Shown here piece by piece: positions 51,480 through 64,000 of a stretch of 64,000 nucleotides of DNA. The DNA is from Dallia pectoralis. Taxonomy: Eukaryota > Chordata > Actinopteri > Esociformes > Umbridae. A model generated the notes under the pieces. It was not told the origin of the DNA. It made no database searches and worked only from the letters and a program-made list of their open reading frames with translations. Positions within the stretch are counted from its first letter, which is position 1, and each line of letters opens with the position of its first letter. The stretch is from NCBI GenBank assembly GCA_029465975.1, contig CM055758.1:11237330-11301329 (forward strand). Direction: 5' to 3'. Made by a program: the position numbers and the translations under genes.

Positions 51480-51908
51480 CTGGGTTTTCCCCCGCTTGTT
51501 TTTCTTTGTGGAGTTTTACTATTTGGTAGATGACTGTGTATGTGCAGCAGGGGAATTAGGTTAAGTTGATCTGCCCATGGGTTTACTTACTTGTACGTAG
51601 TGTACGCTTTTGTATAGCTACACTAGCCTGTTAGCTTAGGGGCGCCTCTAGTCTTCTGGGTTTTGCTGCGTAACAGGATATTTAAGTTCCCTTGGTATTT
51701 AGGCACTTTGTGTAGCATTATTTACACGTCACATCCTTTATTTTCGGTCTAGTATGATTATATGTCTGCAGCGCAAATCTATTTAAGTCAGTCGTTTTCA
51801 CCATGTAATGTCATGTTTTGTTTTTGCTTAATAACAAATACCACAGATGTTATTCTGACTCTGCACTTGGCTCATTCCTGCACCACAGACAGTAAAGATT
51901 TGTGACAA
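51480..51908 (+). mobile_element. Possible LTR remnant
   Basis: The 3' part, CTCTGCACTTGGCTCATTCC then a TTGTGACA end, resembles the 3' end of fish Gypsy-type LTRs, with an AATAACAAA-type signal upstream. No matching 5' boundary or target duplication was found, so this is weak. Confidence 0.3.
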
Positions 51909-52312
51909 AAAGTTACAGAAACTGAGGAGTTCTTTATAGTAGTTGTATATTTAAAGACTCCTGTGGCTGCGATCATGACTGTCTAGACCATGAAATAACC
52001 TACTACAATATTAAATCTACTACCACATTAAATCTGCACTATTGTGGAACCTGACTTTTTAGTGAGCCTGCATGGTTTATATTAGAATATTTACCGGTTC
52101 AATACTGAACACTGTCAATCCAACCGTGACGTGACAGACGTATTGGGCTTGATACGATGGCCATTACGTCTTCTGCATCAGGAAGTGAGTCACTCTTTCC
52201 AGGAACATGTTTTGTTCTAAACGAGGAGCCAGACTGTAATTCCCGTGGCTCTGCCAGCCTGTCACGATTTAGGCAGCAGATATCAAATGTTCCCGCTGTT
52301 TCAGGTCTGGGC

Positions 52313-52314
<2 letters not shown>

Positions 52315-52406
<92 letters not shown>

Positions 52407-52460
52407 TGTGTGTGGGGGTGTGGGGGGTGTGGGGTGTGGGTGTGGGGGTGTGGTGTGGTG
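52315..52460. repeat. TG microsatellite with a GGTG-rich tail
   Basis: Pure TG to about 52400, then TGGGTG and GGGGTG variants to 52460. Confidence 0.95.
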
Positions 52461-52469
52461 TGTGCGATT

Positions 52470-55080
52470 GATCGGAGGGCTTTCTTACAAAATAATTTTG
52501 CACAAGTGATCAAGTTACCAAACATCTGTCGTAATCATCATCGTAATTACGAACCCACGGAAGTTACGACCGTGTTGCCAGCGTTTGGCTCTCGTCTGTG
52601 GGATGTGCTGTGGATGTAACAGTCCGAGGTAATGTGAAAACCTGCAGTTTGTGAGCATCCAAACACTGCCGTCTGCATGGGGAAACATGTAGTGTGTGCC
52701 TCAACTCCAACCCACTCCTGTATGCTACCACATTTACTCGGGCTTTACCTTGGTCTTTGTCCACTTTTGATGGAATAAATACCCACAATTAAGTGAGCGC
52801 AGGAAGTTCTTATGTGACTAGACTCAATAGGATAAATCTGAGCTCTCTGTGAAAACACCGGAGATCCATAGTCCGTTCTGAGAGGAAAGCTAAATTGGCC
52901 ATTAAAGGGGGAACAAATGTAGGGCCTGTAGTCATGCTTGTCTGAACAACCGGCTACAATAAATCCGAGCCACAGGGGAAGTTTACTGTCCAGAATGTGT
53001 TGGTCAATTTGCACTGAACGTTGTAGCATGTCAACACAAGATCCTCGTTAGCTATTTGCTATACAAGCATTTCGAAGGGCTCTGTTAGCGTATGCGATCT
53101 CATGTCAATGTGCCTGGTCTCTTCCTTTAGCATGGACTTGCTGAACATAACTTGGCACCCACAAAAACGTTGCCCCCAGTGGAAGAGTGTGTTCACAGCT
53201 CCGAAGCCTGCACACTTTTCCAGACGGGGAAACGTCGTAGGGGGGACCGGATCAGTGTTGTCCGTCCGAGCCACGAGCCAGCCGGTGGGCCTGGTGCCGT
53301 ACGCGTCTGCAGATCTGCAGGGGAGACTATTAACATTGCTGTTATATTCATTTCGTTAATATAAATCCCAAGTCTGGGACCATACTGCAGGCAGTGCCAG
53401 TTAACCAGCTTGGTTATTATTCAAACGCAGATGGCGGATGTGTTTCTAGACGTCGGTAACCCTTCCGCTTTTGACCGATTTCGTCTACCCCCGACCTATA
53501 AACGTATCGGTTGTTCGTGTGTCTTTTCGCTTTTAGTCGTTTGTGCCTGTACCTGTCAGCACATGCGTTACTGGTGCTGCGCATACTTAAAAATGTGCTT
53601 GTGAAGCATTAAACGTTTCTGCCATCCATTAAAGTCACCTTAACATTCCATGCTCTGCGCACGAGGAAGTGGCTAATCCGCAGAGCAGGGAACGGCTGTG
53701 TTTGGGAGGCTGCCGCTCTTCCTTACGGGCAGGTGAACGCCTGGAATCACGCTCCCATTAGGGGTTTCGCCGTCCCCCGGACCGGGGCCAGTAATTGGAC
53801 CATAGTAATTGCTGTTTCCGCTGGTCCATCCTGGCCCATTACAGAAAACGTGATATCGGGTCAGTGTGGTTCGGAGGCCTGGAGACGTGGAGGCGTGGCT
53901 GTATATTAAAGGGCTAATATATTAAGGCTGATATACAGCCCGCTGTTAACAATTTGAATCACTGACTGAACAAATGCCAGTTGAATGATGTCAGTTTTCA
54001 GGATGATTCTATTAGAGTGCCATACGCTTCCATCTCCACATAGCTGAAGATTCTTCTTTCAGTCATGTACGTAACCACATGAGACGGATATCGCAGCTTG
54101 CTGGCTTCAGGACATGGCTGTATGTGCCAAGAATCAGCCAATACCTTCCCTTCACTGATATCTTTTACATATGTACTTTACCTTTTGAACATTTGACTTA
54201 TCTCACAAACGAGAATAATTATTTTGCTCGAGTCCTCAATCATCCCGACATATACGTCTGGAATGATAGGCAACGTTGGCTTGTAGAGAAATGGGTTTTC
54301 ATGAATAAATCAGTTGTATATGTGTTTAACCACTCATTGGCCAATCAGAACACGCTGCCTAGCTACGTAATCTGGTTGTTTAAACGTTTCTATTGCGTGG
54401 CTTCAATGTGGACTCAGACTAAAATAGATTTGAACTTTAAGCTAGGCTAGATCAACTACGAATGTAAAATGTACCGTAGATACGAGGTAATGTAGGTAAT
54501 TAACTCTACAGCAAATTGTTTTAAATAGGCTATGCGTAATTACACATTCAGACACTCTAATTGGTCCATCAGGTCCTGGCCCACACGCATGCAAACTCTT
54601 CAGGGTGAAATATGTCATGTAAAGACAGAGCAGAAACGTTCCCCCACCGTTATATTGCTCCCAAATACTCACATGTGTTTTCTGAACTTTTTAACGCTAT
54701 CAGTTATAAAACTCTCGGCTGGGACTCCGGCCGGCTCCGGAGAGGAAAAGAAACTCTGAAATATTTCGCGCAGAAAGGAAATTATCAGACCACCCAGACC
54801 ATTCCGGACCTGTTATAGAAATCCCGGTGATACTTGAGTCCACAAGAAGACCAAGGCCTCTGAAAGATCTGAAAAGTTCTGCATCATGAATGGACTTTTT
54901 TGCTGATATCTACCGGTGGGTGAGCAGTAATTATTGTGCTATATTTGCATTGGTTAACAATATATATATATCTTGGGAATGTGTGGGGATGGTGGATACA
55001 ATGTTATTTCAGTTTAAAACTTTTTCAAATATTTCCATTGTCTTTTTAAGATAAATGATATTTAAGCGGCAGATTGCAAG
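52470..55080. other. Non-coding stretch without recognised features
   Basis: No exon, array or transposon end that I can support. Confidence 0.45.
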
Positions 55081-55091
55081 ACACATCCCAA

Positions 55092-55455
55092 AATAAATGA
55101 ACTAGGATAGGCAGAAACCAAACCACACTATGACGAAACAACGTTACATACGAATAAATGTACTAGGATAGACAGAAACCAAACCACACTATGACGAAAC
55201 AACGTTACATACGAATAAATGTACTAGGATAGACAGAAACCAAACCACTCTATGACGAAACAACGTTACATAGGAATAAATGAACTAGGATAGACAGAAA
55301 CCAAACCACACTATGACGAAACAACGTTACATAGGAATAAATGAACTAGGATAGACAGAAACCAAACCACACTATGACGAAACAACGTTACATAGGAATA
55401 AATGAACTAGGATAGACAGAAACCAAACAACACTCTATGACGAAACAACGTCAAG
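55092..55455. repeat. 61-bp tandem repeat, six copies
   Basis: The unit contains AATAAATGAACTAGGATAGA and ACTATGACGAAACAACGTTA. Copies two and three have ACATACG and GTACTAGG; later ones have ACATAGG and GAACTAGG. Confidence 0.95.
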
Positions 55456-56735
55456 AACGCGATTGAAATGACAAACATTTTATCAACGTTCTCGGGTGAA
55501 TTTCATTGAGGATAGTCTAATGTAAAAAGTCAATGCTGCCACGGGTTTACAAGTCTAGTTGAGTTTAGGACATCACCTCCAGAGTCCACGCTCATTCATC
55601 ATTTTTCTCTGTTCTCATATTCCAGACACAGTCCAGCACATGGGCTCAAGATGGGCCCTCATCGCCCCTGCTTTATGTCCCAGCCTGTTTATCAGAGACT
55701 GGGCCTCACACCCCTCTCATCCACCCAGGCCTGTCTGGGAGACCCCTCTACCCCTCTCCTCTTACCGGGCCTTGTGATCCCAGGTTGAGCTGTTTAGGAG
55801 AGTCTCTGGCTATGGTTCTCCGCTATCACAGCTCATCGGTCATGGACGATTGCGAGGGAGATGGCCATGGCAGGTGACGAGCTGGGGACGACTGGCATGT
55901 TTTCGATGCTTCAGAGAGCAACAACAGTGTACAAGTGAGAGTTGTTTCTGGCCAAGTCGGCCACGTCTGACTGTCACACCTGTCACTCATTTCCATGCAG
56001 TGCAATGCAGGAGTTGATATAAACATTTACTGTAATTCATCATATAATGACTAAAATGGGAGCATTATAAAAATAGTCCTGTTCTGGCAGATCTGGAAGT
56101 GGATAAGGCCGTGTGTAAATAAGGGCTTAACCAAATTGGAGTTTGCTGACAGTTTTTTATGGATTACTTGGCCTGCCATGTAAAGCTCTGTCCTGTGATA
56201 ATGTCCAGAGCAGCAATTAGAATTAGCCAACCTGAACTTCGGAGATCTTCGATAATTAGCCATGAGATTGGAAGATAAAGCCAAAGGCCTCATTAACAAA
56301 TTGATTATACATGTTGTGCAGTGTGATGAAGAGGTCTGGTTCATTCTGCTATTCATAGCATTATTACATGGAATTTCTTGTTACATGATTGTCGGTGCGC
56401 GTGGTGCGTGCGTGTGTGTGTGTAAGCGTCTGTCAGTATCAGTCTGTGGCAGCAGTTCTGTGCTGTTGCCAAAGCAAAGACACTTCTGCAGAGCTATTCC
56501 AGGAAGGAAAAAGAAAATGGCTCTAGGCCACGGTTCTTTAGTTATTTAACAAAAATATTTTGTTCAGATGTTTTTGTTGTTACTTTGTCTATGTTGGTTT
56601 CATTCCTGTTCACTCTTCTCCATGTAGTAAAGACAAGTTCCGGTTAACCGCTGAAACACTTTTAATCATTATCCCTTGCTGTTGGAATTCATGTGGATTT
56701 CCTGTTTCCCTGAAACATTTGGTTCTGTTTGGCTC
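55456..56735. other. Non-coding stretch without recognised features
   Basis: Unique-looking sequence with no supported exon. Confidence 0.45.
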
Positions 56736-56740
56736 TAGTA

Positions 56741-57968
56741 CATGCGTACACCTACATGCGTACACCTACATGCGTACACCTACATGCGTACACCTACATG
56801 CGTACAACTACATGCGTACACCTACATGCGTACACCTACATGCGTACACCTACATGCGTACACCTACATGCGTACACCTACATGCGTACACCTACATGCG
56901 TACACCTACATGCGTACACCTACATGCGTACACCTACATGCGTACACCTACATGCGTACAACTACATGCGTACACCTACATGCGTACACCTACATGCACA
57001 ACTACATGCGTACACACACTACATGCGTACACCTACACATGCGTACACCTACATGCGTACACCTACATGCGTACACCTACATGCGTACACCTACACTACA
57101 TGCGTACACCTACATGCGTACACCTACATGCGTACACCTACATGCGTACAACTACATGCGTACACCTACATGCGTACACCTACATGCGTACAACTACATG
57201 CGTACACCTACATGCGTACACCTACATGCGTACAACTACATGCGTACACCTACATGCGTACACCTACATGCGTACTACACCTACATGCGTACAACTACAT
57301 GCGTACACCTACATGCGTACACCTACATGCGTACAACTACATGCGTACAACTACATGCGTACACCTACGTACACCTACATGCGTACACCTGCGTACACCT
57401 ACATGCGTACACCTACATGCGTACAACTACACACCTACACATGCGTACACCTACATGCGTACAACTACATGCGTACACCTACATGCGTACACCTACATGC
57501 GTACAACTACATGCGTACACCTACATGCGTACACCTACATGCGTACACCTACATGCGTACACCTACATGCGTACAACTACATGCGTACACCTACATGCGT
57601 ACACCTACATGCGTACACCTACATGCGTACACCTACATGCGTACACCTACATGCGTACAACTACATGCGTACAACTACATACGTACACCTACATGCGTAC
57701 ACCTACATGCGTACACCTACATGCGTACAACTACATGCGTACACCTACATGCGTACACCTACATGCGTACAACTACATGCGTACACCTACATGCGTACAC
57801 CTACATGCGTACAACTACATGCACCTACATGCGTACACATGCGTACACCGTACACCTACATGCGTACAACTACATGCGTACACCTACATGCGTACACCTA
57901 CATGCGTACACCTACATGCGTACACCTACATGCGTACACCTACATGCGTACAACTACATGCGTACACC
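56741..57968. repeat. 14-bp minisatellite (CATGCGTACACCTA), about 87 copies
   Basis: The unit has CACCTA and CAACTA variants and occasional deletions. It makes three long + strand open frames (432-481 codons, HLHAYTYMRTPTCV-type), which are artefacts. CATGCGTACAC is an 11-base alternating pyrimidine-purine run. Confidence 0.97.
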
Positions 57969-57969
57969 T

Positions 57970-58970
57970 TGTCCATTGCTGCTCCTCAGCCACTTTTGGC
58001 ATTGACAGAGGCATGGGTTTCCCAGGAAACATCTCCATGATCTGAATCATTCTGGACCACTGGCATTGCTTTTGAAACGAACTTGGACCAGTATGCATTG
58101 TGTCTTCCTGTGTGTCCTTTCTTATACCCTTGAGATCTCCTGTGATCTCTCGTAGCACAAGCTCACTCAACCAAAACCAATCAAGACCTCCCTCCCCTGT
58201 GTTACAGAGATTATTTCTAGGTTCTAGGGCGTTCTTCCTGACCACTGTGAATCAATGAACTGATTCTCCATGCTCTGTGGGAATTCAGGCTTTGTATCTA
58301 GTATGTAAGCACCATGTGACAACTGCAACTGTAAAAAGGGTTTTTATGAACTACATTTTATTGATTGATTGCTGCTTGACAGATGATAACATAGTAAACA
58401 TCCTCAGGGACAGGAGACATTGGCTGCAACAGTGTTTTCGGACTGTTCTCGTACAACCATGTCTCCCGTCCCATATTGCTCACATCTCCCTTTTTCCTTT
58501 CGCTCGTCCCAAATGCAGATTTCAAAGCCACTGTTTTATCTTCTTCTGGCATGTTTGCTGAACATCTGGTTGATTTCATTCGTGAGAGAAAACATTGATG
58601 AGTGACAGCCAGCCCCTCATCTTCACAGAAATGGTTCAATCTTTTGAATTTTCTTGCGGGAAGTAAACATATGAAAATGCTTTGGGCTTTTTTCTTCAAG
58701 GGCAATAGTGGTTACATTAACAGCGCCCCAGGGGGGGTTGATGCAGATCGTTAGGCGAGTATGAGTTCCCAACTATGATGTGTGAGTTTACACATTATCC
58801 TCAATCTGCACAGTAATGGTTAAGAAGTTGTCTCTAATGTGAGGTGTGATGTTCACAGAATGGGACATGATCACACCTGGCCAAGCACATCACATCCCAT
58901 TACTAAATGTTGAATAATGTATTGAATCATTTAAATAATGACAATAAGTTAATAAAATAATGTGTACCAG
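57970..58970. other. Non-coding stretch without recognised features
   Basis: Unique-looking sequence between the 14-bp array and the Tc1-like element. Confidence 0.45.
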
Positions 58971-58975
58971 ACATA

Positions 58976-59322
58976 TACAGTTGAAACCAGATATTTACAT
59001 ACACTTCAGGAAAAAACACAACTTTTATTTCTTTACCAATTAACTAAAATGGAATTAATTAACCTATCATAAGCTTTTTAAGCTCAGAATGGAATCATCT
59101 TGAGTTCTTGTTTAAAGACACAAACTTAGTGTATGTATACTTCTGACTTTGATGAAAGTGATTTAAAAAAAAATGCAGTCGTTCGACTCTGACATTTAAC
59201 AAATGCAAAATATATGGTAATATGTATTGATCTAAAACAGAAAACATTTACTCTGATTTAATGTACGACAGTAAAGAAATACAAGTTTTTGTGTAAGTAT
59301 GTAAATATCTGGTTTCAATATA
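58976..59322. mobile_element. Tc1/mariner-like MITE
   Basis: The left end, CAGTTGAAACCAGATATTTA then CATACACTT, is inverted at the right end as AAGTATGTAAATATCTGGTT then TCAA. TA dinucleotides flank both sides. The ends resemble those of fish Tc1 elements (CAGTTGAAGTC...TTTACATACACTT). About 345 bp with no transposase. Confidence 0.85.
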
Positions 59323-59805
59323 GGGACATATGGTTTCATTTTTTTCCATTACTGACTGTTAGCTGTCATATGATTAACATATGATTAACAATAGTGAAAT
59401 CAGCATATATTTTAAATCATCTACCCCATTTTAAAGTGCCAATTTATGTGTATTTTTAAGTGCTATTCTTGATTATGCAGGTGTCTTTATTAGCATTTTG
59501 GTCCAAACCCATGACAGCTCTCAATATCTGTTGTTGATTCCAAATAAATAAAAAAACTGGAGTTCTGAAAAGGTACTGTGGACAGAGATTACATTTAAAA
59601 TGTGATTGAGGGCAAGAGAAAAGTGTGCACTGTGCATAGAAAAAAGAACTGGATGACCTCATCTGTGACAAATGGCAGAAGAGGTGTTTTGTTCTTGGCA
59701 TATATGGTTTACACCAGAACTGTCTTTCTTTTATTTTATGAATTAAGCAGGAAGAATTTTACGCCACAGTGCACCAGGACATTGCATGCTCAAATACAGC
59801 CTAAA

Positions 59806-59935
59806 TACATCCGCCCGTAAATACAACCGCCCGTAAATACAACCGCCCGTAAATACAACCTAAATACAACCAACCTAAATACGAGCTAAATACAACCAAC
59901 CTAAATACGACCTAAATACAACCGGCCTTCCACAC
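59806..59935. repeat. Short CTAAATACAACC / CCGCCCGTAAATACAA repeats
   Basis: Roughly eight copies of TAAATACAACC with CGCCCG or CCAACC spacers. Confidence 0.85.
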
Positions 59936-60204
59936 AACATTGGAATGTGCCGCATCATGTCAATTACCAGAAACACACGGCTGAAGCTGAATAGGAGTTT
60001 TTCAGTACCAGGTAATGAAAGGGTTCACAGCAGTCAGTTTAGTCAGTTTTACTAACTTAATTTCATAATCCCATCTTTGTGCGAGTGTCAGATCTCCCTC
60101 TGATGGTGTTCTACCTCCACCTGCGGGCAGGTTCTGGCTGAGGTCCTCGCTGGCTTTATCTGATACCGCATCTCCTCTCCCCATAACATTATGTTCAGTC
60201 TCTT

Positions 60205-60520
60205 CACCTGGTTTCCATCTCCTCATTAGTAGAGTATTTAGGTTCCCTGTGTTTGGTCTTGTCTTTGTGTGGTATTGTTGCGTGTTATGTGTTTATACTC
60301 TGCGGGAGTATTTCCTTGTGGATGTGCTGTGTGCCATTCTATTCTTTAATTCAGTTCTGAGGACAGTATTGTGCTCCGTCGCACCTTATTTATTAACGTA
60401 TCATTGAGTACTGGGATGCTTGTTGCTGGTGTCTCTGGGACATTAAAACATCACCACGCTATCGGCTGCTGCCTGTGTCTCCATCCGTCCTCACCTAACA
60501 TCTCACTACAGCTGTAACAG
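60205..60520 (+). mobile_element. Possible second LTR-like remnant
   Basis: CTCCTCATTAGTAGAGTATT and a later AGCTGTAACAGTGA end recall fish LTR sequences. No boundary duplication was found. Confidence 0.25.
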
Positions 60521-61488
60521 TGAGTTTGTAAGCGACCCAGCAACAGACATGACGTGTCTGAGAGGAACGCACCAATGTAGGCGTGTCTCTCCCCTAAAAG
60601 GGACAGGAAATGGGACCTTCCACACAACACACAGCCGTTTGCTGCGTTAGCCATTTTCTCATGGACTGGCAATGCTAGCATGAGAACTGAACGCGCTCAC
60701 GCAATTGATAACACATGATGTGAGCTAACTGTTTGGTCAGGGATGGGTATTAGCTTGTGTTAAACATGACAATATCCCCTGACCCCAGGGCAGATTATAA
60801 ACTATTCCCTTCATCGTCGCCTTTGTGAATCCAGTTGGCCATGTGGTTTAATTAAAGGCCAGAGGTTATGTGGACGTTGATACTGCCTGCTTTGATATAC
60901 AGCCATAAGCCAGGTCTTAGCGAGATATATTAATCCAGTTGTTTCCAAAATAAAACATGATTGAGTTAAATGCATATTTTTCCTTCTAGAGATGTGCGGC
61001 TTTTGAAGCGGTTTAAACAATTACTAACGTCAAGCATGGGTTGAGCCTCCACCTACAGTAATATGAAAGCAAATCCGTGCGATGGTTATCTGACACGGGC
61101 CTGTTCTTCATCAGGTGTGAACATTTAATGCTAAATGAAACCTGTGATGTCACCACTCACCACATGTGGACATGCTAGAAGACATGCTAGAAGGCTGGTA
61201 ACCTTATCGCTCGTTACCGAACTCATTTCAGACTAGTTTGAACTCTTGGTCTGATTTGTCCTACCAGCAGACAGAGGATACGAAGCTAGCGCTAACATTT
61301 TTTTATTTATTGTCAATACGAGACATAGTCCCTTTCTCGTGAATAACGTGAACCAATGGAATGCTGGAATGCTGACTGTGAGACAAGATAGGATTGTCAG
61401 CTCCATTCCAGTGGACAACACGGTGTGACCGTTTAGCTAGTTTCTACACAGAGGATGTTTTCTAGTGCTTCAAGGGTGATGCAGAGGT
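60521..61488. other. Non-coding stretch without recognised features
   Basis: No supported exon, array or element end. Confidence 0.45.
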
Positions 61489-61496
61489 GTGTGATG

Positions 61497-62646
61497 TAGG
61501 GGTGTGCGATATATATCGTTCGCGATAATATCGTCATTGTTGTTTAAACGATATGCAAAATCATATTATCGAGTATGGCACTCATTTTCAGAAACCAATC
61601 AAAACGCTGCATCAATTATTGTTCGCGAATTGACTGCGCGCATAGAGTGCACATGTGACACGCGCATTTAGAGTATGCGGTGCTGACAAGTTAAAATGAG
61701 CAAAGAAACTGTGACAGAAGATATTTAAACACCAGCAAACAATCCACGGTAGATTGAATTCCTAGACGTGGGTCGTCATCACTAGCATGGAGGAGGTTTT
61801 TTGGATCTTTTGATAATCTTCGAACTACCCACCGCACTGAATATGAGGATTATGAAAAGCTTCGCGAGTTATATAATATAATATGCCGACGCGCATGCAG
61901 CTGATAGGGTCAAAGAAAAAGAAAAACACGTAACAAACTCATTCATTTACCAAGAAAGTTCCTTACGACAGAAAAATCGACAGACGGCAAGATCTAATAA
62001 ACGCTGTCACCAATTACGTTGCCAGAGACATGGTGCCAATTGAAGCGGTTGAGATGGTTTTAAACCGTTTTTAAAGACGTTACACCCAAGATACACACTG
62101 CCTGGACGGAAATACTTTAGTAAAACAGCGTGCCTAAATAGTATGAATCATGTCGCTAAACTCTTGGCATGAAGTGCAGAAGGTTTTACATTTTGCCACA
62201 ACAACCGATTTGTGGTCAAGCAGAAAGAAGTTAGTAAATTGAGAATACTATGGGCTAGTTTATTGACTATAGAACATTTTACAGAAGAGAGTAATTTGTT
62301 TTTAATAAGGGTTTCTAGTGCTGTTTTTGACAGAAGTTTGCATTTAGATACTATTATTGTAATGTCATATTTGTTAGTATACTGCACAGTTCACCTTACA
62401 TCAGAGCAGTGATTTGTGTTGTTTCTACATGCATGCTTCAGTTTTAAATAATAAATACCCATTCCAACAATATGTTTCAACTAGTAATATATTAATATCC
62501 TATTGACATTGTAAAATGGAGCTAGTAGAATATAAGACATTTACAAACACATTTTTGAATAATGCTAAATATCGTCAGATTATCGTTATCGGCAAAATCC
62601 CCAAAAATATCGAGATAAAATGTTTTGCCAATATCGCAGACCCCTA
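61497..62646 (+). mobile_element. Decayed hAT transposon with 8-bp target duplication
   Basis: It begins TAGGGGTGTGCGATATAT and ends ATATCGCAGACCCCTA, imperfect inverted repeats. It is flanked by GTGTGATG at 61489-61496 and 62647-62654. Inside is a broken transposase remnant (see 61970-62225). At 1150 bp it is an internally deleted relative of an autonomous element. Confidence 0.88.
61970..62225 (+). pseudogene. hAT transposase N-terminal fragment, broken
   Basis: Successive frames give RRQDLINAVTNYVARDMVPI, then LHPRYTLPGRKYFSK, then EVQKVLHFATTTDLWSS. The last matches the TTDxWSS motif of hAT/ZBED-type transposases. Frameshifts and stops separate the blocks and the catalytic C-terminal half is absent. 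Confidence 0.75.
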
Positions 62647-62654
62647 GTGTGATG

Positions 62655-62716
62655 TACACTATACAGGTTGGGGAAGAGGTGTGTGTGTGAGATGTACACT
62701 ATACAGGTTGGGGAAG

Positions 62717-62757
<41 letters not shown>

Positions 62758-64000
62758 ATGTACACAATACAGGTTGGGGAAGAGGTGTGTGTGTGTGGTA
62801 CACTATACAGGTTGTGGAAAAGGCGTGTGTGTGTGTGGTACACTATACAGGTTGTGGAAAAGGCGTGTGTGTGTGTGGTACACTATACAGGTTGTGGAAA
62901 AGGTGTGTGTGTGTGTGGTACACTATACAGGTTGTGGAAAAGGCGTGTGTGTGGTACACTATACAGGTTGTGGAAAAGGCGTGTGTGTGTGTGGTACACT
63001 ATACAGGTTGTGGAAAAGGCGTGTGTGTGTGTGGTACACTATACAGGTTGTGGAAAAGGTGTGTGTGTGTGTGTGTTACACTATACCGGTTGTGGAAAAG
63101 GTGTGTGTGTGTGTGTGTTACACTATACCGGTTGTGGAAAAGGCGTGTGTGTGTGGTACACTATACCGGTTGTGGAAAAGGCGTGTGTGTGTGTGGTACA
63201 CTATACAGGTTGTGGAAAAGGTGTGTGTGTGTGTGTTACACTATACAGGTTGTGGAAAAGGTGTGTGTGTGTGTTACACTATACCGGTTGTGGAAAAGGT
63301 GTGTGTGTGTGGTACACTATACCGGTTGTGGAAAAGGCGTGTGTGTGTGGTACACTATACCGGTTGTGGAAAAGGCGTGTGTGTGTGTGTGTGTGGTACA
63401 CTATACCGGTTGTGGAAAAGGCGTGTGTGTGTGTGTGGTACACTATACCGGTTGTGGAAAAGGTGTGTGTGTGTGTGTGGTACACTATACCGGTTGTGGA
63501 AGAGGCGTGTGTGTGTTGTACACTATACAGGTTGGGGTAGAGGCGCGTGCGTGTTGTACACTATACAGGTTGGGGTAGAGGCGCGTGCGTGTGTTACACT
63601 ATACAGGTTGGGGAAGAGGCGCGTGCGTGTGTGAGATGTACACTTTACAGGCCGGGGAAAAGGCGTGTGCGTGGGTGAGATGTACACTATACAGGTCGGG
63701 GAAAAGGCGCGTGCGTGGGTGAGATGTTCACTATACAGGTCGGGGAAGAGGACTGTGTGTGTGATGTACACTATACAGGTCGGGGAAAAGGCGTGTGTGT
63801 GTGATGTACACTATACAGGTCGGGGAAAAGGCGTGTGTGTGTGATGTACACTATACAGGTCGGGGAAAAGGCGTGTGTGTGTGATGTACACTATACAGGT
63901 CGGGGAAAAGGCGTGTGTGTGTGATGTACACTATACAGGTCGGGGAAGAGGCGTGTGTGTGGGTGAGATGTACACTATACAGGTTGGGGAAGAGGCGTGT
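62655..64000. repeat. ~40-bp VNTR of TACACTATACAGGTTGTGGAAAAGG plus variable TG run, about 33 copies, continuing past the window
   Basis: Each unit is a TACACTATAC(A/C)GGTTG-type block followed by a TG run of variable length. Sequence variants are clustered: ACAGGTTGGGG, ACAGGTTGTGG, ACCGGTTGTGG, then ACAGGTCGGGG near the right end. It starts at the hAT element's right target duplication. Confidence 0.95.

Noticed and set aside
56560..58045. Three + strand frames of 432-481 codons (HLHAYTYMRTPTCV repeats)
   Set aside because: Artefacts of the 14-bp array, open in all three frames.

Overview
The window is vertebrate nuclear DNA, almost certainly from a teleost fish. It holds the 3' half of a voltage-gated calcium channel alpha-1 gene on the + strand. 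The best call is CACNA1B (Cav2.2, N-type), from the domain III S4 segment to the stop codon at 34518. I join 22 constitutive exons by GT-AG boundaries and codon phase. They read through without a break (3379 nt: 1125 complete residues plus a stop). A 23rd exon is the partner in a pair of mutually exclusive 97-nt exons matching e37a/e37b. The far C-terminus (SRGLSEHNALL motif, RQLPQTPLTPRP SH3 ligand, DDWC end) separates Cav2.2 from Cav2.1 and Cav2.3. A palindromic repeat at 20721-20820 and a SINE tail near 5670 resemble repeats I know from salmonid-type fishes. A salmoniform or esociform source is therefore plausible but unproven.

Layout. 1-2247: intron with a 47-bp minisatellite. 2248-34518: channel exons in introns crowded with tandem repeats; about 11 kb of the first 34.5 kb is micro- or minisatellite. 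Several arrays contain or touch splice signals. The exon at 12151 has its 3' end and donor site repeated five times. The exon at 24049 sits directly behind a ~94-bp TG repeat. The exon at 27366 takes its acceptor from the last unit of a ~30-copy 79-bp array. The final exon follows 1.1 kb of back-to-back arrays. A candidate 3-nt microexon lies at 13261 where mammalian Cav2.2 has its two-residue 'ET' cassette.

34519-39943: probable 3' UTR, then intergenic DNA with a complete non-autonomous hAT-like element (37801-38887, 8-bp target duplication). 39944-40061: likely first coding exon of another + strand gene encoding a signal peptide and a short acidic Ser-Gly segment; I cannot identify the gene. 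40062-64000: no further convincing exon, so this may be that gene's long first intron. It contains two more hAT-like insertions with 8-bp target duplications (42302-43279; 61497-62646, the latter with a decayed transposase remnant), a Tc1/mariner-like MITE (58976-59322), LTR-like remnants, and arrays at 43.8, 55.1, 56.7 and 62.7 kb.

The channel exons encode the domain III voltage sensor and pore, all of domain IV, the EF-hand/pre-IQ/IQ calmodulin region and a long cytoplasmic tail ending in presynaptic scaffold-binding motifs. No tRNA gene, rRNA, CRISPR or prokaryotic feature was seen. Most long open frames in the window are translations of tandem repeats.
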